Shown here in pieces: positions 24,451-34,582 of a DNA stretch of 64,000 bases. This stretch comes from Alphaproteobacteria bacterium. GTDB taxonomy: Bacteria; Pseudomonadota; Alphaproteobacteria; UBA6615. Within the stretch, counting starts at the first letter, position 1; each line of letters opens with the position of its first letter. The position numbers were made by a program, and so were the translations under genes. The notes beneath the pieces are model-generated. The model made no database searches and was not told the DNA's origin. It saw only the letters and a program-made list of their open reading frames with translations. The stretch lies in contig JANQOE010000022.1 of NCBI GenBank assembly GCA_028279245.1, positions 35,927-99,926 of the forward strand, read 5' to 3'.

Positions 24451-25704
24451 CTACCAGCGCGGCACTTTGCGTTCGTAGTCGGGAACGTATTTCAGCATTT
24501 CGGCGGTGTCGTCGCGGTCGGTGACGTTGCTGGCTTTGTATAGGTCCGCCAGTTCCGCAACGCGGGCTGGGTCGAGTTCGATGCCGAGGCCGGGGCCGCG
24601 GGGGATGCCTAGTGTGCCGTCGGTAAAGCTTGGGCGAGCACCAGTGGTAATGTCGATGTCGACCCAGGGGTAATGAGTGTCGCAGGCGTAGGTCAGGTTT
24701 GGCGTGGTCGCCGCCAGGTGAGTCATCGCGGCCAGGCTGATGCCCAAATGGGAGTTGGAGTGCATCGACAGGCCGAGGCCGAAGGTCTGGCAGATCTGCG
24801 CCAGGTGCTTGGAGGCTTGCAGGCCGCCCCAGTAGTGATGGTCCGACAACACGACTTGCACGGCGTCTTTTTGCACTGACTCGGGGAAGTGATCGAACTC
24901 GATCACCGCCATGTTGGTCGCCAGCGGCATCGGCACCTCGCGCGCGACCGCGGCCATGCCGTCCATGCCGAGCACCGGGTCCTCCAGGTATTCGAGCACG
25001 CCGTCGAGCGCCTTGCCGATCTTGATCGCCGTTTCGACCGTCCAACCGCCGTTGGGGTCGATGCGCAGGGGATGATCCGGGAACGCTTCGCGCAGCTTGA
25101 TCATCGTTTCGATTTCGAGGTCCGGTTCCAGCACGCCGCCCTTCAGCTTCAGCGACTTGAAGCCATGGTCGGCGACGAAACGGCGCGCCTCCTCGACCAT
25201 GGCGTCGGGGGTCATGACTTCGCCCCACAGGTCGGTGCCGGGTTGGCCGGCGGGCCTGTCGAACTTGAAGAACAGATACGCACTGAATGGCACGCGGTCG
25301 CGGACCGGGCCGCCGAGCAGATCGCAGACGGGCCGGTCCAGCAGTTTCCCCTGGAGGTCCATGCAGGCCACTTCGTAGGCGCCGGCCACGACATCGACCA
25401 GCCGATGATCGGCGACCGCGGTCGGCGCGTTCACACCGCCGCCGCCCGGCAAGGCCGCGCTGACCCGCCGGCGCAGGTCGTTCAAATAGAACGGGTCGAG
25501 GCCGATGAGGGCATCCGCCGACTTGCGCAGGCCGTCCAGAGTCCGCTGGGCGCCATAGGTCTCGCCGAGTCCGACCAGGCCCGCATCCGTTTCCAGCTCA
25601 ATCAGGCTGCGCAGAAAGACCGGCTGGTGCACGCCCTTGCAGTTTAGCAAGGGCAGGTCGGGCACGGCCAGGGGTGTGACCCTAACGTTCTGAATTGTCA
25701 CCAT
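24451..25704 (-). CDS. Glucarate dehydratase-like enolase superfamily enzyme
   Basis: A 417-residue enzyme of the glucarate/galactarate dehydratase branch of the enolase superfamily, which converts an aldarate to 5-keto-4-deoxy-aldarate. Family motifs: a 20s loop near LLNCKGVHQPVF, FKSLKLKGGVLEPD (KxK base), RIDPNGGW (metal Asp), YLEDP (metal Glu), PLATNM, LSDHHYWGG and SMHSNSHLG with the catalytic His. Start ATG 25704 gives the expected N-terminus; an open extension to 25800 is not supported. It diverges from the GntR regulator and the alginate-type operon, so it may act on uronate-derived acids and share their control. Confidence 0.9.
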   Translation of the reverse strand: MVTIQNVRVTPLAVPDLPLLNCKGVHQPVFLRSLIELETDAGLVGLGETYGAQRTLDGLRKSADALIGLDPFYLNDLRRRVSAALPGGGGVNAPTAVADHRLVDVVAGAYEVACMDLQGKLLDRPVCDLLGGPVRDRVPFSAYLFFKFDRPAGQPGTDLWGEVMTPDAMVEEARRFVADHGFKSLKLKGGVLEPDLEIETMIKLREAFPDHPLRIDPNGGWTVETAIKIGKALDGVLEYLEDPVLGMDGMAAVAREVPMPLATNMAVIEFDHFPESVQKDAVQVVLSDHHYWGGLQASKHLAQICQTFGLGLSMHSNSHLGISLAAMTHLAATTPNLTYACDTHYPWVDIDITTGARPSFTDGTLGIPRGPGLGIELDPARVAELADLYKASNVTDRDDTAEMLKYVPDYERKVPRW

Positions 25705-25812
25705 TTTCCTGCCTCTCCCTGGGGTCGCCGGGGTGCGCTCTATGCCAGTCAGACGGGCGTGCCCGGCAATATAGACTTGCGTCACCGGCCTGTCTGCCAT
25801 ATCACTTTGCCA

Positions 25813-25841
25813 TCTAGTATTCCAGTTTGTGCTTCTAGTAT
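25813..25841. promoter_or_regulatory. Direct repeat TCTAGTAT, candidate GntR operator
   Basis: TCTAGTAT occurs at 25813-25820 and again at 25834-25841, exactly 21 bp apart (two helical turns), in the 140-bp gap between the divergent dehydratase and GntR genes; the second copy ends 3 nt before the GntR start. Two repeats on one DNA face fit a dimer-of-dimers or tandem repressor site controlling both directions. Confidence 0.45.
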
Positions 25842-25844
25842 ATT

Positions 25845-26639
25845 ATGGTTAGCGCACCGGACCTAAAACCAAAGCCTCTGCGGGAACTGCTCGCAGATGT
25901 GGAGCTTGCGTCTGAAGGCAGCCTGGGGGCGCAGGTCTACGCGTTGTTGTGGGATCTGATCGTCACGGTGCAGCTCCCGCCCGGGCAGCCGCTGTCGGAA
26001 AACGAAGTCGCGGACTTGCTGAAAGCCAGTAAGACCCCGGTCCGCGAAGCCTTCATTCGCCTGCAAGACAACGGCCTGGTGGAGGTCGTGCCGAAAAGCG
26101 GGACCTACGTCTCGCCGATCCGCGTCAATCGGTTTATCGAGGCGACCTTTATTCGGCTGCGGTTGGAAACCGGCGCGGTGGTGCGGGCGGCCGAGCATCA
26201 CGCCGACTTCGCCAGTCAGATCCGGCTGGAGTCCTGCATCCACGAGCAGAAGGCGGCGCTCAAGGCCAAAGACTATCTGGAGTTCTTCGAACTCGACGAG
26301 AAGTTCCACCGCGCCATCTTCGCGATGGCCGGCCTGCCCGGCGCCTGGGAGACCATGCGGCAGACCCAGTCCGAGTTCTATCGGGTGCGGCATCTGCGGC
26401 GGCTGCTGGAGATCCGCCGGACGGAGCGGGTCCTGGACCATCACGTGGCCATCGCGAAGGCCATCCGCGAGGGGGATGCCGCCAAGGCGGAACGCGCCAT
26501 GTCGATGCATCTCGGGTCCGTCGAAAACAAGGTGGATGAGCTTTCGGCCCGTCCGGAGATCTTGGCATTCATCGAAGAGCTCAACGGCTCAAGGGGCCGT
26601 TCCTCGATGCGGGGCAATGCGATGCGCCGAACTGCCTGA
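25845..26639 (+). CDS. GntR family regulator, FadR/FCD type
   Basis: A 264-residue regulator with an N-terminal winged helix (LLWDLIVTVQLPPGQPLSEN, then LLKASKTPVREAFIRLQDNG and the wing KSGTYVSP) and a C-terminal FCD effector domain with metal-site His residues (DEKFHRAIF, HHVAIAKAI, MSMHL). FCD members usually sense sugar acids or keto-deoxy acids. It is the first gene of the 25845-36381 unit, 29 nt before the ATPase gene, and is divergent from the dehydratase, so it is the likely repressor of the alginate-type locus. Confidence 0.92.
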   Translation: MVSAPDLKPKPLRELLADVELASEGSLGAQVYALLWDLIVTVQLPPGQPLSENEVADLLKASKTPVREAFIRLQDNGLVEVVPKSGTYVSPIRVNRFIEATFIRLRLETGAVVRAAEHHADFASQIRLESCIHEQKAALKAKDYLEFFELDEKFHRAIFAMAGLPGAWETMRQTQSEFYRVRHLRRLLEIRRTERVLDHHVAIAKAIREGDAAKAERAMSMHLGSVENKVDELSARPEILAFIEELNGSRGRSSMRGNAMRRTA

Positions 26640-26668
26640 ACCGGCCGGAACGACAAGGGGAGGAACAG

Positions 26669-27778
26669 ATGTCGGCGGTCACTTTGCGGAAAGTGTTTAA
26701 GCGCTTCGGTCCGGTCGAGGTCGTGCACGGCATTGATCTGAGCATCAACGCGCGCGAGTTCGTGGTGCTGGTCGGGCCTTCCGGCTGCGGCAAGTCGACG
26801 ACGCTGCGGATGGTGGCGGGTCTCGAAGAAGTCTCCGACGGCACAATCGAAATCGGCGGCCGGGTGGTGAACGAGGTCGCGCCGAAAGACCGCGACGTTG
26901 CCATGGTCTTCCAGAACTATGCGCTCTATCCGCACCTCAACGTGGCGGAGAATATCGCTTTCGGTCTGCGGTTGCGCCGCATCAAGAAGGACATCATCAC
27001 GGCGTCCGTCAACGACGTCGCGGCGACACTTGGCCTGTCCGAACTGCTGCATCGCCGGCCGGCGGACCTGTCGGGCGGTCAGCGACAGCGGGTGGCCATG
27101 GGGCGGGCGATCGTCCGCCAGCCGCAGGTGTTTCTGTTCGATGAGCCGCTGTCGAACCTCGACGCCAAACTGCGGACCCAGATGCGGGCTGAAATTAAAC
27201 GCCTTCACCGGCGGCTCGATGCCACCAGCATTTATGTGACGCACGATCAGGTCGAGGCGATGACGCTGGCCGACCGCATCGTCGTGATGAGCGACGGGAA
27301 CATCGAACAGATCGGCACGCCGATGGAGCTGTTCCTGAACCCGATCAACACCTTCGTTGCCGGTTTCCTCGGCTCCCCGCCGATGAACCAGTTGGAAGCC
27401 ACGGTCAGCTATGCCGACGGCGGGCCGATCGCCAAGGTTGGGAGCGACATCGCCATCCCGTTGCCGGAACTCCGTCAGCTGCGCAACGCCGAGGGGCATC
27501 CGATCATTGTCGGTATCCGGCCGGAAGACACAGCGGTCGAACGCAATGGCGCCGCGAACGCCGCGGGGATCAAGTGCGACCTCGACCTTGTCGAACCGCT
27601 CGGGTCGGAAGCACTGGTGCATGTTTCGGTGGCCGACCATCCGGTGGTGCTGAAGACCGAGACCAGGGGCGCCATCTCCCACCTGTCCGATGTGCAGGAA
27701 TTCTTCGTACAGCCCGATCACATAAAAGTCTTCGATCAAAAGACCGGCCTCGCCCTCGACCATCCGGAAGTGGCCTAG
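26669..27778 (+). CDS. algS: ABC importer ATPase, AlgS/UgpC/MalK type
   Basis: A 369-residue sugar-importer ATPase with Walker A (GPSGCGKST), Q-loop, signature LSGGQRQRVAMGRAIV, Walker B (VFLFDEPLSNLDAKLR) and switch His (YVTHDQVEAM), then a C-terminal OB-fold regulatory domain (residues about 240-369). The length is near that of Sphingomonas AlgS, and the following three genes match AlgM1, AlgM2 and AlgQ2 in order and size. GGGGAGGAA precedes the ATG. As this ATPase type is often shared between systems, it could also power the ATPase-less importer at 59901-63133. Confidence 0.88.
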   Translation: MSAVTLRKVFKRFGPVEVVHGIDLSINAREFVVLVGPSGCGKSTTLRMVAGLEEVSDGTIEIGGRVVNEVAPKDRDVAMVFQNYALYPHLNVAENIAFGLRLRRIKKDIITASVNDVAATLGLSELLHRRPADLSGGQRQRVAMGRAIVRQPQVFLFDEPLSNLDAKLRTQMRAEIKRLHRRLDATSIYVTHDQVEAMTLADRIVVMSDGNIEQIGTPMELFLNPINTFVAGFLGSPPMNQLEATVSYADGGPIAKVGSDIAIPLPELRQLRNAEGHPIIVGIRPEDTAVERNGAANAAGIKCDLDLVEPLGSEALVHVSVADHPVVLKTETRGAISHLSDVQEFFVQPDHIKVFDQKTGLALDHPEVA

Positions 27779-27787
27779 GGGCCGATC

Positions 27788-28759
27788 ATGACCGAAACAG
27801 TCTCCCAACAGGGCGTCCGGGACGCCCCGACTACGGGCAAGTTCGAGGCGCGGGTGCGGTGGCTGGTGCGGCACTTCCGCAAGGAATGGCAGATCTACGT
27901 GCTGATGGCGCCGATGATCATCTGGTTTCTGCTGTTCCTCTACAAGCCGATGTACGGGCTGCAGATCGCCTTCAAGGACTTCAGTATCTTCCGTGGGATC
28001 GAAGGCAGCCCGTGGATCGGTCTGGAACATTTCCAGACTTTGCTCGGGAACGATCAGTTTTTCCGCGCGGTCGGCAATACTTTCATCATCGCTTTTCTCA
28101 GTCTGGCCTTTGCCTTTCCGGTGCCGATTATCCTGGCGCTGATGTTCAACGAGATCCATCACCGGATCTTCAAGAAGATGGCGCAGACCATCGTCTACTT
28201 ACCGCACTTTATCTCGGTGGTGATCATCGCCGGTATCGTCATCAACATGTTCTCCCCATCGACCGGCGTGGTGAACAATGTGATGGGGATGCTCGGCCTC
28301 GAACAGGTTTACTTCCTGGTGCAACCGGAGTGGTTCCGGCCGATCTTCATCGGATCGAATATCTGGAAAGAAGCCGGGTTCGAGTCGATCATTTACCTGG
28401 CAGCCATCGCCGGCGTCAGTCCGACACTCTACGAGTCCGCCCGGGTCGACGGGGCGACGCGATGGCAGATGATGTGGCGCATCACCTTGCCCAGTATCTT
28501 CCCGACCATCGTCATCATGTTCATCATCCGGGTCGGCAACCTGGTCGATGTCGGGTTCGAGTACATCCTGTTGCTGTATCAGCCGGCGACCTATCAGACC
28601 GGCGACGTCATCAACACCTTCATCTACCGGCAAGGGCTGCAAGGCGCGCAATACGACATGGCGGCGGCGGCCGGCCTGTTCAACGCGGTCGTTGCCCTAG
28701 TGTTGGTCACCGCGGCGAATGCGCTGAGCCGGCGCGTGTCGCGCACGTCGCTCTGGTAG
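27788..28759 (+). CDS. algM1: ABC importer permease, AlgM1/LplB type
   Basis: A 323-residue inner-membrane permease with six main helices. The EAA loop for ATPase docking is present as YESARVDGATRWQMMWRITLPSI. Sequence features such as FLLFLYKPMYGLQIAFKDFS near the first helix and the long periplasmic helices are typical of the LplB/AlgM1 family that works with LipO/AlgQ-type receptors. It starts 9 nt after the ATPase gene. In Sphingomonas the corresponding complex imports alginate oligosaccharides. Confidence 0.88.
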   Translation: MTETVSQQGVRDAPTTGKFEARVRWLVRHFRKEWQIYVLMAPMIIWFLLFLYKPMYGLQIAFKDFSIFRGIEGSPWIGLEHFQTLLGNDQFFRAVGNTFIIAFLSLAFAFPVPIILALMFNEIHHRIFKKMAQTIVYLPHFISVVIIAGIVINMFSPSTGVVNNVMGMLGLEQVYFLVQPEWFRPIFIGSNIWKEAGFESIIYLAAIAGVSPTLYESARVDGATRWQMMWRITLPSIFPTIVIMFIIRVGNLVDVGFEYILLLYQPATYQTGDVINTFIYRQGLQGAQYDMAAAAGLFNAVVALVLVTAANALSRRVSRTSLW

Positions 28760-28765
28760 GCGGAT

Positions 28766-29647
28766 ATGGGTTCATTCAACCTCTACTCCCGGGGCGACCG
28801 CATCTTCGGTGTGGCGAACGCGTTCCTCGTCACGCTGATCGTTATCAGTACGCTCTATCCGTTCATCTACATCATCGCGGTGTCGTTCAGCGCGGGCTCG
28901 GCCGTCACGTCAGGCCAGGTGACCATTCATCCGGTCGATCTGACGATCGCCGCCTACAAGCGCGTGCTGTCGGAGAAGCTGTTCTGGACGTCCTACCGGA
29001 ATACTTTCATCTATACGATCTTCGGTACCATCGCGACGCTGCTGATCATCATCCCCGGCGCCTACGCGCTGTCGCGGCCGCAGTTGTTGGGCCGGCGGTT
29101 CTGGAACTTCTTCATCGCTTTCACGCTGTGGTTCCACGCCGGGATGATTCCGTTCTTTTTGAACATGCGGGATCTGGGGCTGCTCGACTCCTACTTCGGC
29201 ATCATCATCGGCTTCGCCGGCAACGCCTTCAGCATCATCATCCTGCGAAACTTCTTCGAATCCGTGCCACGGTCATACGAGGAAGCGGCGCGTATGGATG
29301 GGGCGAACGACTTCCAGGTGCTTTGGAAGGTCTACATCCCGCTGTCGAAAGCGGCGATCGCGACAGTCACCTTGTTTGCCATCGTGTCGCGCTGGAACGG
29401 GTTCTTCTGGGCGATGGTGCTGCTGCGCAGCGAGGAGAAGATCCCGCTGCAGGTTTATCTGCGGAAGACCATCGTTGCTTTGGTGGCTGACGAAGAGTTC
29501 GCCAGTTCACTGCTGGAAGAAGTCTATTCGTTCGAGACTGTCAGCGCGGCGATCATGGTCGTCTCGATCATTCCGGTGCTGCTGGTCTACCCGTTCATCC
29601 AAAAGTACTTCAACAAAGGAATACTGCTCGGAGGTGTAAAAGAATGA
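28766..29647 (+). CDS. algM2: ABC importer permease, AlgM2/LplC type
   Basis: A 293-residue inner-membrane permease, the partner of the preceding one. Helices are spread over the whole length and the EAA loop reads YEEAARMDGANDFQVLWKVYIPLS. The N-terminus (NAFLVTLIVISTLYPFIYII) and the C-terminal VLLVYPFIQKYFNKGILLGG are the typical LplC/AlgM2 ends. It begins 6 nt after algM1 and is 64 nt before the binding-protein gene. Confidence 0.89.
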   Translation: MGSFNLYSRGDRIFGVANAFLVTLIVISTLYPFIYIIAVSFSAGSAVTSGQVTIHPVDLTIAAYKRVLSEKLFWTSYRNTFIYTIFGTIATLLIIIPGAYALSRPQLLGRRFWNFFIAFTLWFHAGMIPFFLNMRDLGLLDSYFGIIIGFAGNAFSIIILRNFFESVPRSYEEAARMDGANDFQVLWKVYIPLSKAAIATVTLFAIVSRWNGFFWAMVLLRSEEKIPLQVYLRKTIVALVADEEFASSLLEEVYSFETVSAAIMVVSIIPVLLVYPFIQKYFNKGILLGGVKE

Positions 29648-29711
29648 CCGGCACTTCGAGCAGCGGTCCAGTTCAAGCCGGTAGTTGTCTCACTAATAGG
29701 GAGAGTTTCGC

Positions 29712-31262
29712 ATGAGAATGCTAAGAGTATCGCTTGCCGCCCTAATGGCGGCCGGCATAGGGCTCGCCGCCCCGGCGTACGCCGAAGACGAGTATCGGGT
29801 TGTCGACGATCCGCTGACCCTCGACATCCATTTCCACTTCCGGGATCGGCTCGTCTACAACAACGACTGGCCGGTCGAGAAGCGCGCCGCCGAACTGACG
29901 GGTGTGCAGTTGAACAACGTGGCGTCGTTGGCCACGACCAACAGCCAGGAAGCGTTCAACCTGATGATCGTTTCCGGCGATCTGCCGGACATCGTCGCCG
30001 GCAACCGGTTGAAAGACAGCTTCAACCAGTACGGCCTGGAAGGCGCATTCGTGCCGCTCAACGACCTGATTGAAGAGCATGCGCCGAACATCAAGGCGTT
30101 CTTCGATGAGAGGCCGCAGCTCCGCAGCGCCATCTCGGCGGCAGACGGCAACATGTACTTCATTCCGTATGTGCCCGACGGGAAGTATGGCCGGGCCTAC
30201 TTCATTCGCTATGACTGGCTCGACAAACTTGGCCTCGACGTGCCGCAGAATGTCGACGAGGTCTATGAAGTCCTGACGGCGTTCCGCACCCAAGATCCGA
30301 ACGGCAACGGCAAGCAGGACGAAGTGCCGTACTTCGCCCGCCAATGGGAAGAACTGATCCGGCTTGTCACCCTGTGGGATGCGCGGTCCAGCGGCTCAGA
30401 TACCTATCACGACTTCTACGTGGAAGATGACCAGATCCGTCACGGTTACGTCGAAGAGAGCTATCGCGAAGGTATCAAGAATCTGGCGCAGTGGTATGCC
30501 GAGGGGCTGATCGATGCCGAGATCTTCACCCGCGGCCCGCGCTCCCGCGAGCATCTGCTGTCCAATAACCTTGGCGGCATGACCCATGACTGGTTTGCGT
30601 CGACCTCCAGCTACAATGTATCGCTGGCGGACACCGTCGAAGGTCTGAGCTTCCGGGCGTTCGCGCCGCCGGCAAGTGTCGAAGGCCGCCGTCTGGCGGA
30701 GCATCGCCGGATCCCGGTGCGGCCCGATGGCTGGGCGATTACCATCGCCAACGAGAACCCGGTCGAGACCATCAAGTATTTCGACTTCTGGTTCACAGAG
30801 ATGGGCAGCCGGCTGTCGAACTTCGGCGTCGAGGGCGTGCACTACGACATCATCGATGGTGTGCCTATCTACAAGCCGGAGATTCTCGATGGGTCTGCGC
30901 CGGTGAATGCGCAGATGTGGGAAATTGGTGCTCAGATTCCGCGCGGATTCCCGCAGGACTATGGGTATGAAATCCAATGGACCAACGAGATCGCGCTGGA
31001 AGGTATCGACCTGTATGAGCAGGGCGATTATCTGACGGACATCTTCCTGGGCGTTGCCTTCAGCGAAGACGAGCAACGGGTCTACGACAAGCGCTGGAGT
31101 TCCATCATGACTTACATGTTGGAAATGCAGCAGGCCTGGATTCTCGGCTCCCGCGATGTCGAGGCGGATTGGGACGATTACCTTGGTCAACTCGACAGAA
31201 TGGGCTTCAACGAGGTCGTCGAGGTGATGCAAGCGGCCTACGACCGCCAGTATCAGAACTAA
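29712..31262 (+). CDS. algQ2: Oligosaccharide-binding protein, AlgQ2/LipO type
   Basis: A 516-residue periplasmic receptor with a signal peptide (MRMLRVSLAALMAAGIGLAA, cleavage near AYA). The unusually large size, the motif LMIVSGDLPDIVAGNRL, a calcium-type loop DPNGNGKQDEVPYF (EF-hand-like D-x-N-x-N-x-K-x-D/E) and the acidic C-terminal helices are characteristic of AlgQ1/AlgQ2 and LipO proteins, which bind tri- and tetrasaccharides. In Sphingomonas AlgQ2 that calcium loop is also conserved. A hairpin 20 nt downstream separates it from the lyase gene. Substrate is inferred from the lyase next door. Confidence 0.88.
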   Translation: MRMLRVSLAALMAAGIGLAAPAYAEDEYRVVDDPLTLDIHFHFRDRLVYNNDWPVEKRAAELTGVQLNNVASLATTNSQEAFNLMIVSGDLPDIVAGNRLKDSFNQYGLEGAFVPLNDLIEEHAPNIKAFFDERPQLRSAISAADGNMYFIPYVPDGKYGRAYFIRYDWLDKLGLDVPQNVDEVYEVLTAFRTQDPNGNGKQDEVPYFARQWEELIRLVTLWDARSSGSDTYHDFYVEDDQIRHGYVEESYREGIKNLAQWYAEGLIDAEIFTRGPRSREHLLSNNLGGMTHDWFASTSSYNVSLADTVEGLSFRAFAPPASVEGRRLAEHRRIPVRPDGWAITIANENPVETIKYFDFWFTEMGSRLSNFGVEGVHYDIIDGVPIYKPEILDGSAPVNAQMWEIGAQIPRGFPQDYGYEIQWTNEIALEGIDLYEQGDYLTDIFLGVAFSEDEQRVYDKRWSSIMTYMLEMQQAWILGSRDVEADWDDYLGQLDRMGFNEVVEVMQAAYDRQYQN

Positions 31263-31281
31263 AGTAGACAGCTAGAAGTAC

Positions 31282-31318
31282 GGCTCCGGCGGCATCATCC
31301 GCCGGGGCCGGTTTCTTG
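31282..31318 (+). terminator. Intra-operon hairpin with short U-run after the binding-protein gene
   Basis: Arms 31282-31292 and 31299-31309 form an 11-bp stem with one G-U pair and a 6-nt CATCAT loop, followed by GGTTTCTTG. It is placed 20 nt after the algQ2-type gene. It may act as a partial terminator or 3' stabiliser, raising receptor levels over the downstream lyase. Confidence 0.65.
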
Positions 31319-31336
31319 TCAGGAGCAACAACAAGA

Positions 31337-33688
31337 ATGTCAGCCTTGCAGGTCGTCGACGACACCACATCCTATCTGGATGAGCCCCAGGCCGGCCGAT
31401 TGACAATCGCCTATTCGCCGGATGCGGATAGCGAGATTGTCGAGAATCCGCCGCGCTTCACCTGGCTACCGGATGTCGATAGCGACGCAAGATATGTGCT
31501 GAACGTCGCGGCCACGCCGGATTTCGCCGAGCCTGCCGCGCAACTATTTGCGAACATCCCGGCCAACTTCTTCACACCGGACCGTTGCTTCGAACCGGGC
31601 CGCTACTATTGGCGCTACGCGCTGTGGTCCGCGGAAGCCAATGCGCCGGCCTCCAACTGGAGCAAGGTGCGGGAGGTGACCATTGGCGACGGGCTACCCG
31701 AGGTGCCGCTTGGCGCCCGCAGCGCGCGCTACGCTAACGCCGATATGGCGCGGCCACGCTTGTGGCTGGGCAAAGCCGGTCTTGCCGCGTTCTCAGAAAA
31801 GGTTGCCAAAGATCCCAGCCACTGCGGGTGGTCGCACTTTCACGAACACTCCGTACTGCCCTGGCTGGAGCGCGAACTGATCGCCGAGCCGGCCCCCTAC
31901 CCCAACAACATCCGGGTCGCCGATATCTGGCGGCAGACCTACATCACCTGCCAGGAAACCATCTACGCCATCCGCCATCTGGCCATCGCCGGGCACGTGC
32001 TGAAAGACCAGCGGTTGCTCGATGAGGGCAAGAGATGGCTGCTGTCCGTGGCGGCCTGGGATGTGCGCGGCACCACGTCCCGCGTCTACAACGACGAGGC
32101 GGCGTTTCGCATCGCGACGGCGCTGGCGTGGGGCTACGACTGGCTGCATGACCAACTGAGCGACGACGAGCGCGCGACGGTGCGCGCGGCCCTGCTGACG
32201 CGCACCGAGGAGATCGCCGAACATGTGATCTCCAACGCGCAGATCCATCTGTTCCCGTATGACAGCCACGCGGTGCGGGCGCTTTCGGCGGCGCTGATGC
32301 CGGCCTGTATCGCCCTGCTTGACGAAGATCCGCGGGTGCGCGATTGGCTGGACTACACGATCGAGTTTCTGTTCACCGTGTACTCGCCCTGGGGCGACAA
32401 CGATGGTGGCTGGGCGGAAGGTCCGCACTATTGGATGACCGGCATGGCCTACCTGATCGAGGCGGCCAATCTGCTGAAGAGTTTCACGGGTCTCGACCTC
32501 TACGCGCGGCCGTTCTTTCACCACACCGGCGACTTCCCGCTCTACACCAAGGCGCCGGACACACGGCGGTGCTGCTTCGGTGACGACGCGACGCTCGGCC
32601 GGCTACCGAGCCTGAAGGTCGGCTACAATCTGCGCCAGTTCGCCGGGGTGACCGGCAACGGCTATTACCAATGGTATTTCGACGAGATCAAGCAGAGCCA
32701 GGCCGGGACCGAGGGCGAGTTTTACAACTACGGCTGGTGGGATCTCAATTTCGACGAGATGGTCTACCAGCACGATTTCCCGCAGATCGAAGCGGTGCCG
32801 CCCAAGGATCTGCCGCGGCTGAAATGGTTCAAGGGGATCGGCTGGGCGGCCATCCAGGTGCGGGAAGACGACCCGAACCAGCATATCCAATTCCTGATGA
32901 AGAGCAGCCCGTACGGGTCGATCAGCCACAGCCACGGCGATCAGAACGCATTCCTGCTGTCGGCGTTCGGCGAGGACTTGGCGATCCAAAGCGGCTACTA
33001 TGTGGCTTTCCACAGCTCGATGCATCGCGACTGGCGGCGCCAGACACGCTCGAAGAATGCGCTGCTGATCGATGGTCACGGTCAGTATGCCGGCACCGAC
33101 AAGACCCTGGCGATCAAGGCCAGCGGTGAGATCACCGCCGCCGAGGAACGGGAAGACCACATCTACATGCGCGGCGACGCGACCGCCGCCTACGCTGTGG
33201 TCAACCCGGACATCACCGGATGCACCCGCGAGGTCTATTTCGCCCACGACACCTATTTCGTGATTGTCGACACGATCGACGCGAAAAAGCCGGTGACCGT
33301 GGACTGGCTGTTGCATGCGCATGGCGAGGCACGGCTCGGCGCCAACACCTTCCGCCACACGGGGGAGAAGGCCGGCCTGTATGGGCAGTTCGTCTGGTGT
33401 TCCGGCGCGAAGCCGAGCCTGTCGCAGGAGCATGGCTTCCCGGGCGTGGACGAGGCCGACTATGCCGGGCTGGACAAGAGCTGGCACGTGAAGGCGCATT
33501 TCGCCGAAGCCCACCGGCACAGCATCGCCACGCTAATCGTGCCCTATCCGGCCGAACAGCCGCGCCGCATTTTCCATTTCATCGACGACCAGGGCTTTTC
33601 GGCGAACCTGTATTTCGTCGGGCCGGACGAGAAGTCGTTCAAGGTGGTCATACCGAAGACATTCGACGCGGGTGACGCCGGCAAGTGA
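31337..33688 (+). CDS. Oligoalginate lyase, PL15 / heparinase II-III-like (Atu3025 type)
   Basis: A 783-residue lyase: an N-terminal beta domain (residues 1-130, DUF4962-like), a central alpha/alpha barrel (about 140-440) and C-terminal beta sheets (heparinase II/III-like, from about 480). With the start at ATG 31337 the residues Arg199 (IWRQ), His311 and Arg314 (SHAVR), Tyr365 (GPHYW) and His531 (SHSHGD) fall exactly at the numbers I recall for the catalytic residues of Agrobacterium Atu3025. That enzyme cleaves alginate exolytically to unsaturated uronate monomers. No signal peptide is visible, so it acts on imported oligomers in the cytoplasm. AGGAG precedes the ATG. Confidence 0.92.
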   Translation: MSALQVVDDTTSYLDEPQAGRLTIAYSPDADSEIVENPPRFTWLPDVDSDARYVLNVAATPDFAEPAAQLFANIPANFFTPDRCFEPGRYYWRYALWSAEANAPASNWSKVREVTIGDGLPEVPLGARSARYANADMARPRLWLGKAGLAAFSEKVAKDPSHCGWSHFHEHSVLPWLERELIAEPAPYPNNIRVADIWRQTYITCQETIYAIRHLAIAGHVLKDQRLLDEGKRWLLSVAAWDVRGTTSRVYNDEAAFRIATALAWGYDWLHDQLSDDERATVRAALLTRTEEIAEHVISNAQIHLFPYDSHAVRALSAALMPACIALLDEDPRVRDWLDYTIEFLFTVYSPWGDNDGGWAEGPHYWMTGMAYLIEAANLLKSFTGLDLYARPFFHHTGDFPLYTKAPDTRRCCFGDDATLGRLPSLKVGYNLRQFAGVTGNGYYQWYFDEIKQSQAGTEGEFYNYGWWDLNFDEMVYQHDFPQIEAVPPKDLPRLKWFKGIGWAAIQVREDDPNQHIQFLMKSSPYGSISHSHGDQNAFLLSAFGEDLAIQSGYYVAFHSSMHRDWRRQTRSKNALLIDGHGQYAGTDKTLAIKASGEITAAEEREDHIYMRGDATAAYAVVNPDITGCTREVYFAHDTYFVIVDTIDAKKPVTVDWLLHAHGEARLGANTFRHTGEKAGLYGQFVWCSGAKPSLSQEHGFPGVDEADYAGLDKSWHVKAHFAEAHRHSIATLIVPYPAEQPRRIFHFIDDQGFSANLYFVGPDEKSFKVVIPKTFDAGDAGK

Positions 33689-33725
33689 GCGAACAATCCA
33701 CGAATGCGTATTGACGGAGAGACTG

Positions 33726-34475
33726 ATGACGCTTGAGGGCAAGACGGCAATCGTGACCGGCGGCGGCCGGGATATCGGGCGCGCCTGTGCACTGGGCTTG
33801 GCCGCGGAAGGTGCGCGGGTGGCCATCAACTACCATGTGAGCGCCGACGGCGCGGCGTCCGCCGTTGATGAGATTATGACCAGCGGCGGTCAGGCGATCA
33901 GCGTGCAGGGTGACCTGACCAAAGACGCAGATGTCGCGCACTTGGTCGACGAAACGCGGACGAAGTTCGGGGACACTATCGACGTCCTGATCCATGTGAC
34001 CGGCGGACTGCTCGCCCGCAAGACTGTCGCCGAGATGGACGTCGATCATTGGAACAAGGTGATGGACCTCAACGCGACCTCAATGTTCCGTATGGTCAAA
34101 GCGGTTATCCCGCATATGTCGAACGGCGGGTCGATCGTCGCTTTCGCATCGCAAGCCGGCCGCGACGGCGGTGGGCCAGGCTCCACCGCTTACGCGGCTT
34201 CAAAAGGCGCGGTGATGACGTTGACCCGCGGCCTGGCCAAGGAGCTTGGTCCTGATATCCGGGTCAATGCGCTGTGCCCGGGGATGATCGACACGGACTT
34301 CCACAACATCTTCACCAAGCCCGAGGTCCGCAAACACGTCGCCAACGCCAGTCCGGTCAAGCGCGAAGGGACCAGCGAAGACGCCGCAAACCTGGCGGTT
34401 TTTCTCGCGTCGGACCGGTCCGCGTTCATGACGGGCGCCTGTGTCGACATCAACGGCGGCATGCTCTTCTCGTAG
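33726..34475 (+). CDS. SDR oxidoreductase, probable DEH reductase
   Basis: A 249-residue short-chain dehydrogenase with [12 protein letters not shown] (cofactor loop), a VTGG block, [15 protein letters not shown] (catalytic Ser) and [13 protein letters not shown] (catalytic Tyr and Lys). In alginate clusters an SDR directly after the PL15 lyase reduces 4-deoxy-L-erythro-5-hexoseulose uronate to 2-keto-3-deoxygluconate (A1-R in Sphingomonas; the neighbour of Atu3025). This gene has exactly that position, so the same reaction is inferred. Upstream extension to 33672 is unsupported. No KDG kinase or KDPG aldolase gene follows in the window. Confidence 0.88.
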   Translation: MTLEGKTAIVTGGGRDIGRACALGLAAEGARVAINYHVSADGAASAVDEIMTSGGQAISVQGDLTKDADVAHLVDETRTKFGDTIDVLIHVTGGLLARKTVAEMDVDHWNKVMDLNATSMFRMVKAVIPHMSNGGSIVAFASQAGRDGGGPGSTAYAASKGAVMTLTRGLAKELGPDIRVNALCPGMIDTDFHNIFTKPEVRKHVANASPVKREGTSEDAANLAVFLASDRSAFMTGACVDINGGMLFS

Positions 34476-34582
34476 CCGGACCGGGAACGCCGCAGCAGAA
34501 CAAGACGCTGGAAGCGTCTGTCGAACACCGCTCCATGCATCCATTCGAGGCGGTGAAACTAGAAAAGAAAGGTCGTGACCGC

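Noticed and set aside
26441..28162. 573-codon minus-strand open frame
   Set aside because: Antisense to the GntR, ATPase and permease genes, which carry full family motifs; no start signal.
27574..29490. 638-codon plus-strand open frame
   Set aside because: Overlaps the ATPase and both permease genes in a different frame; Arg-rich, no domain seen.
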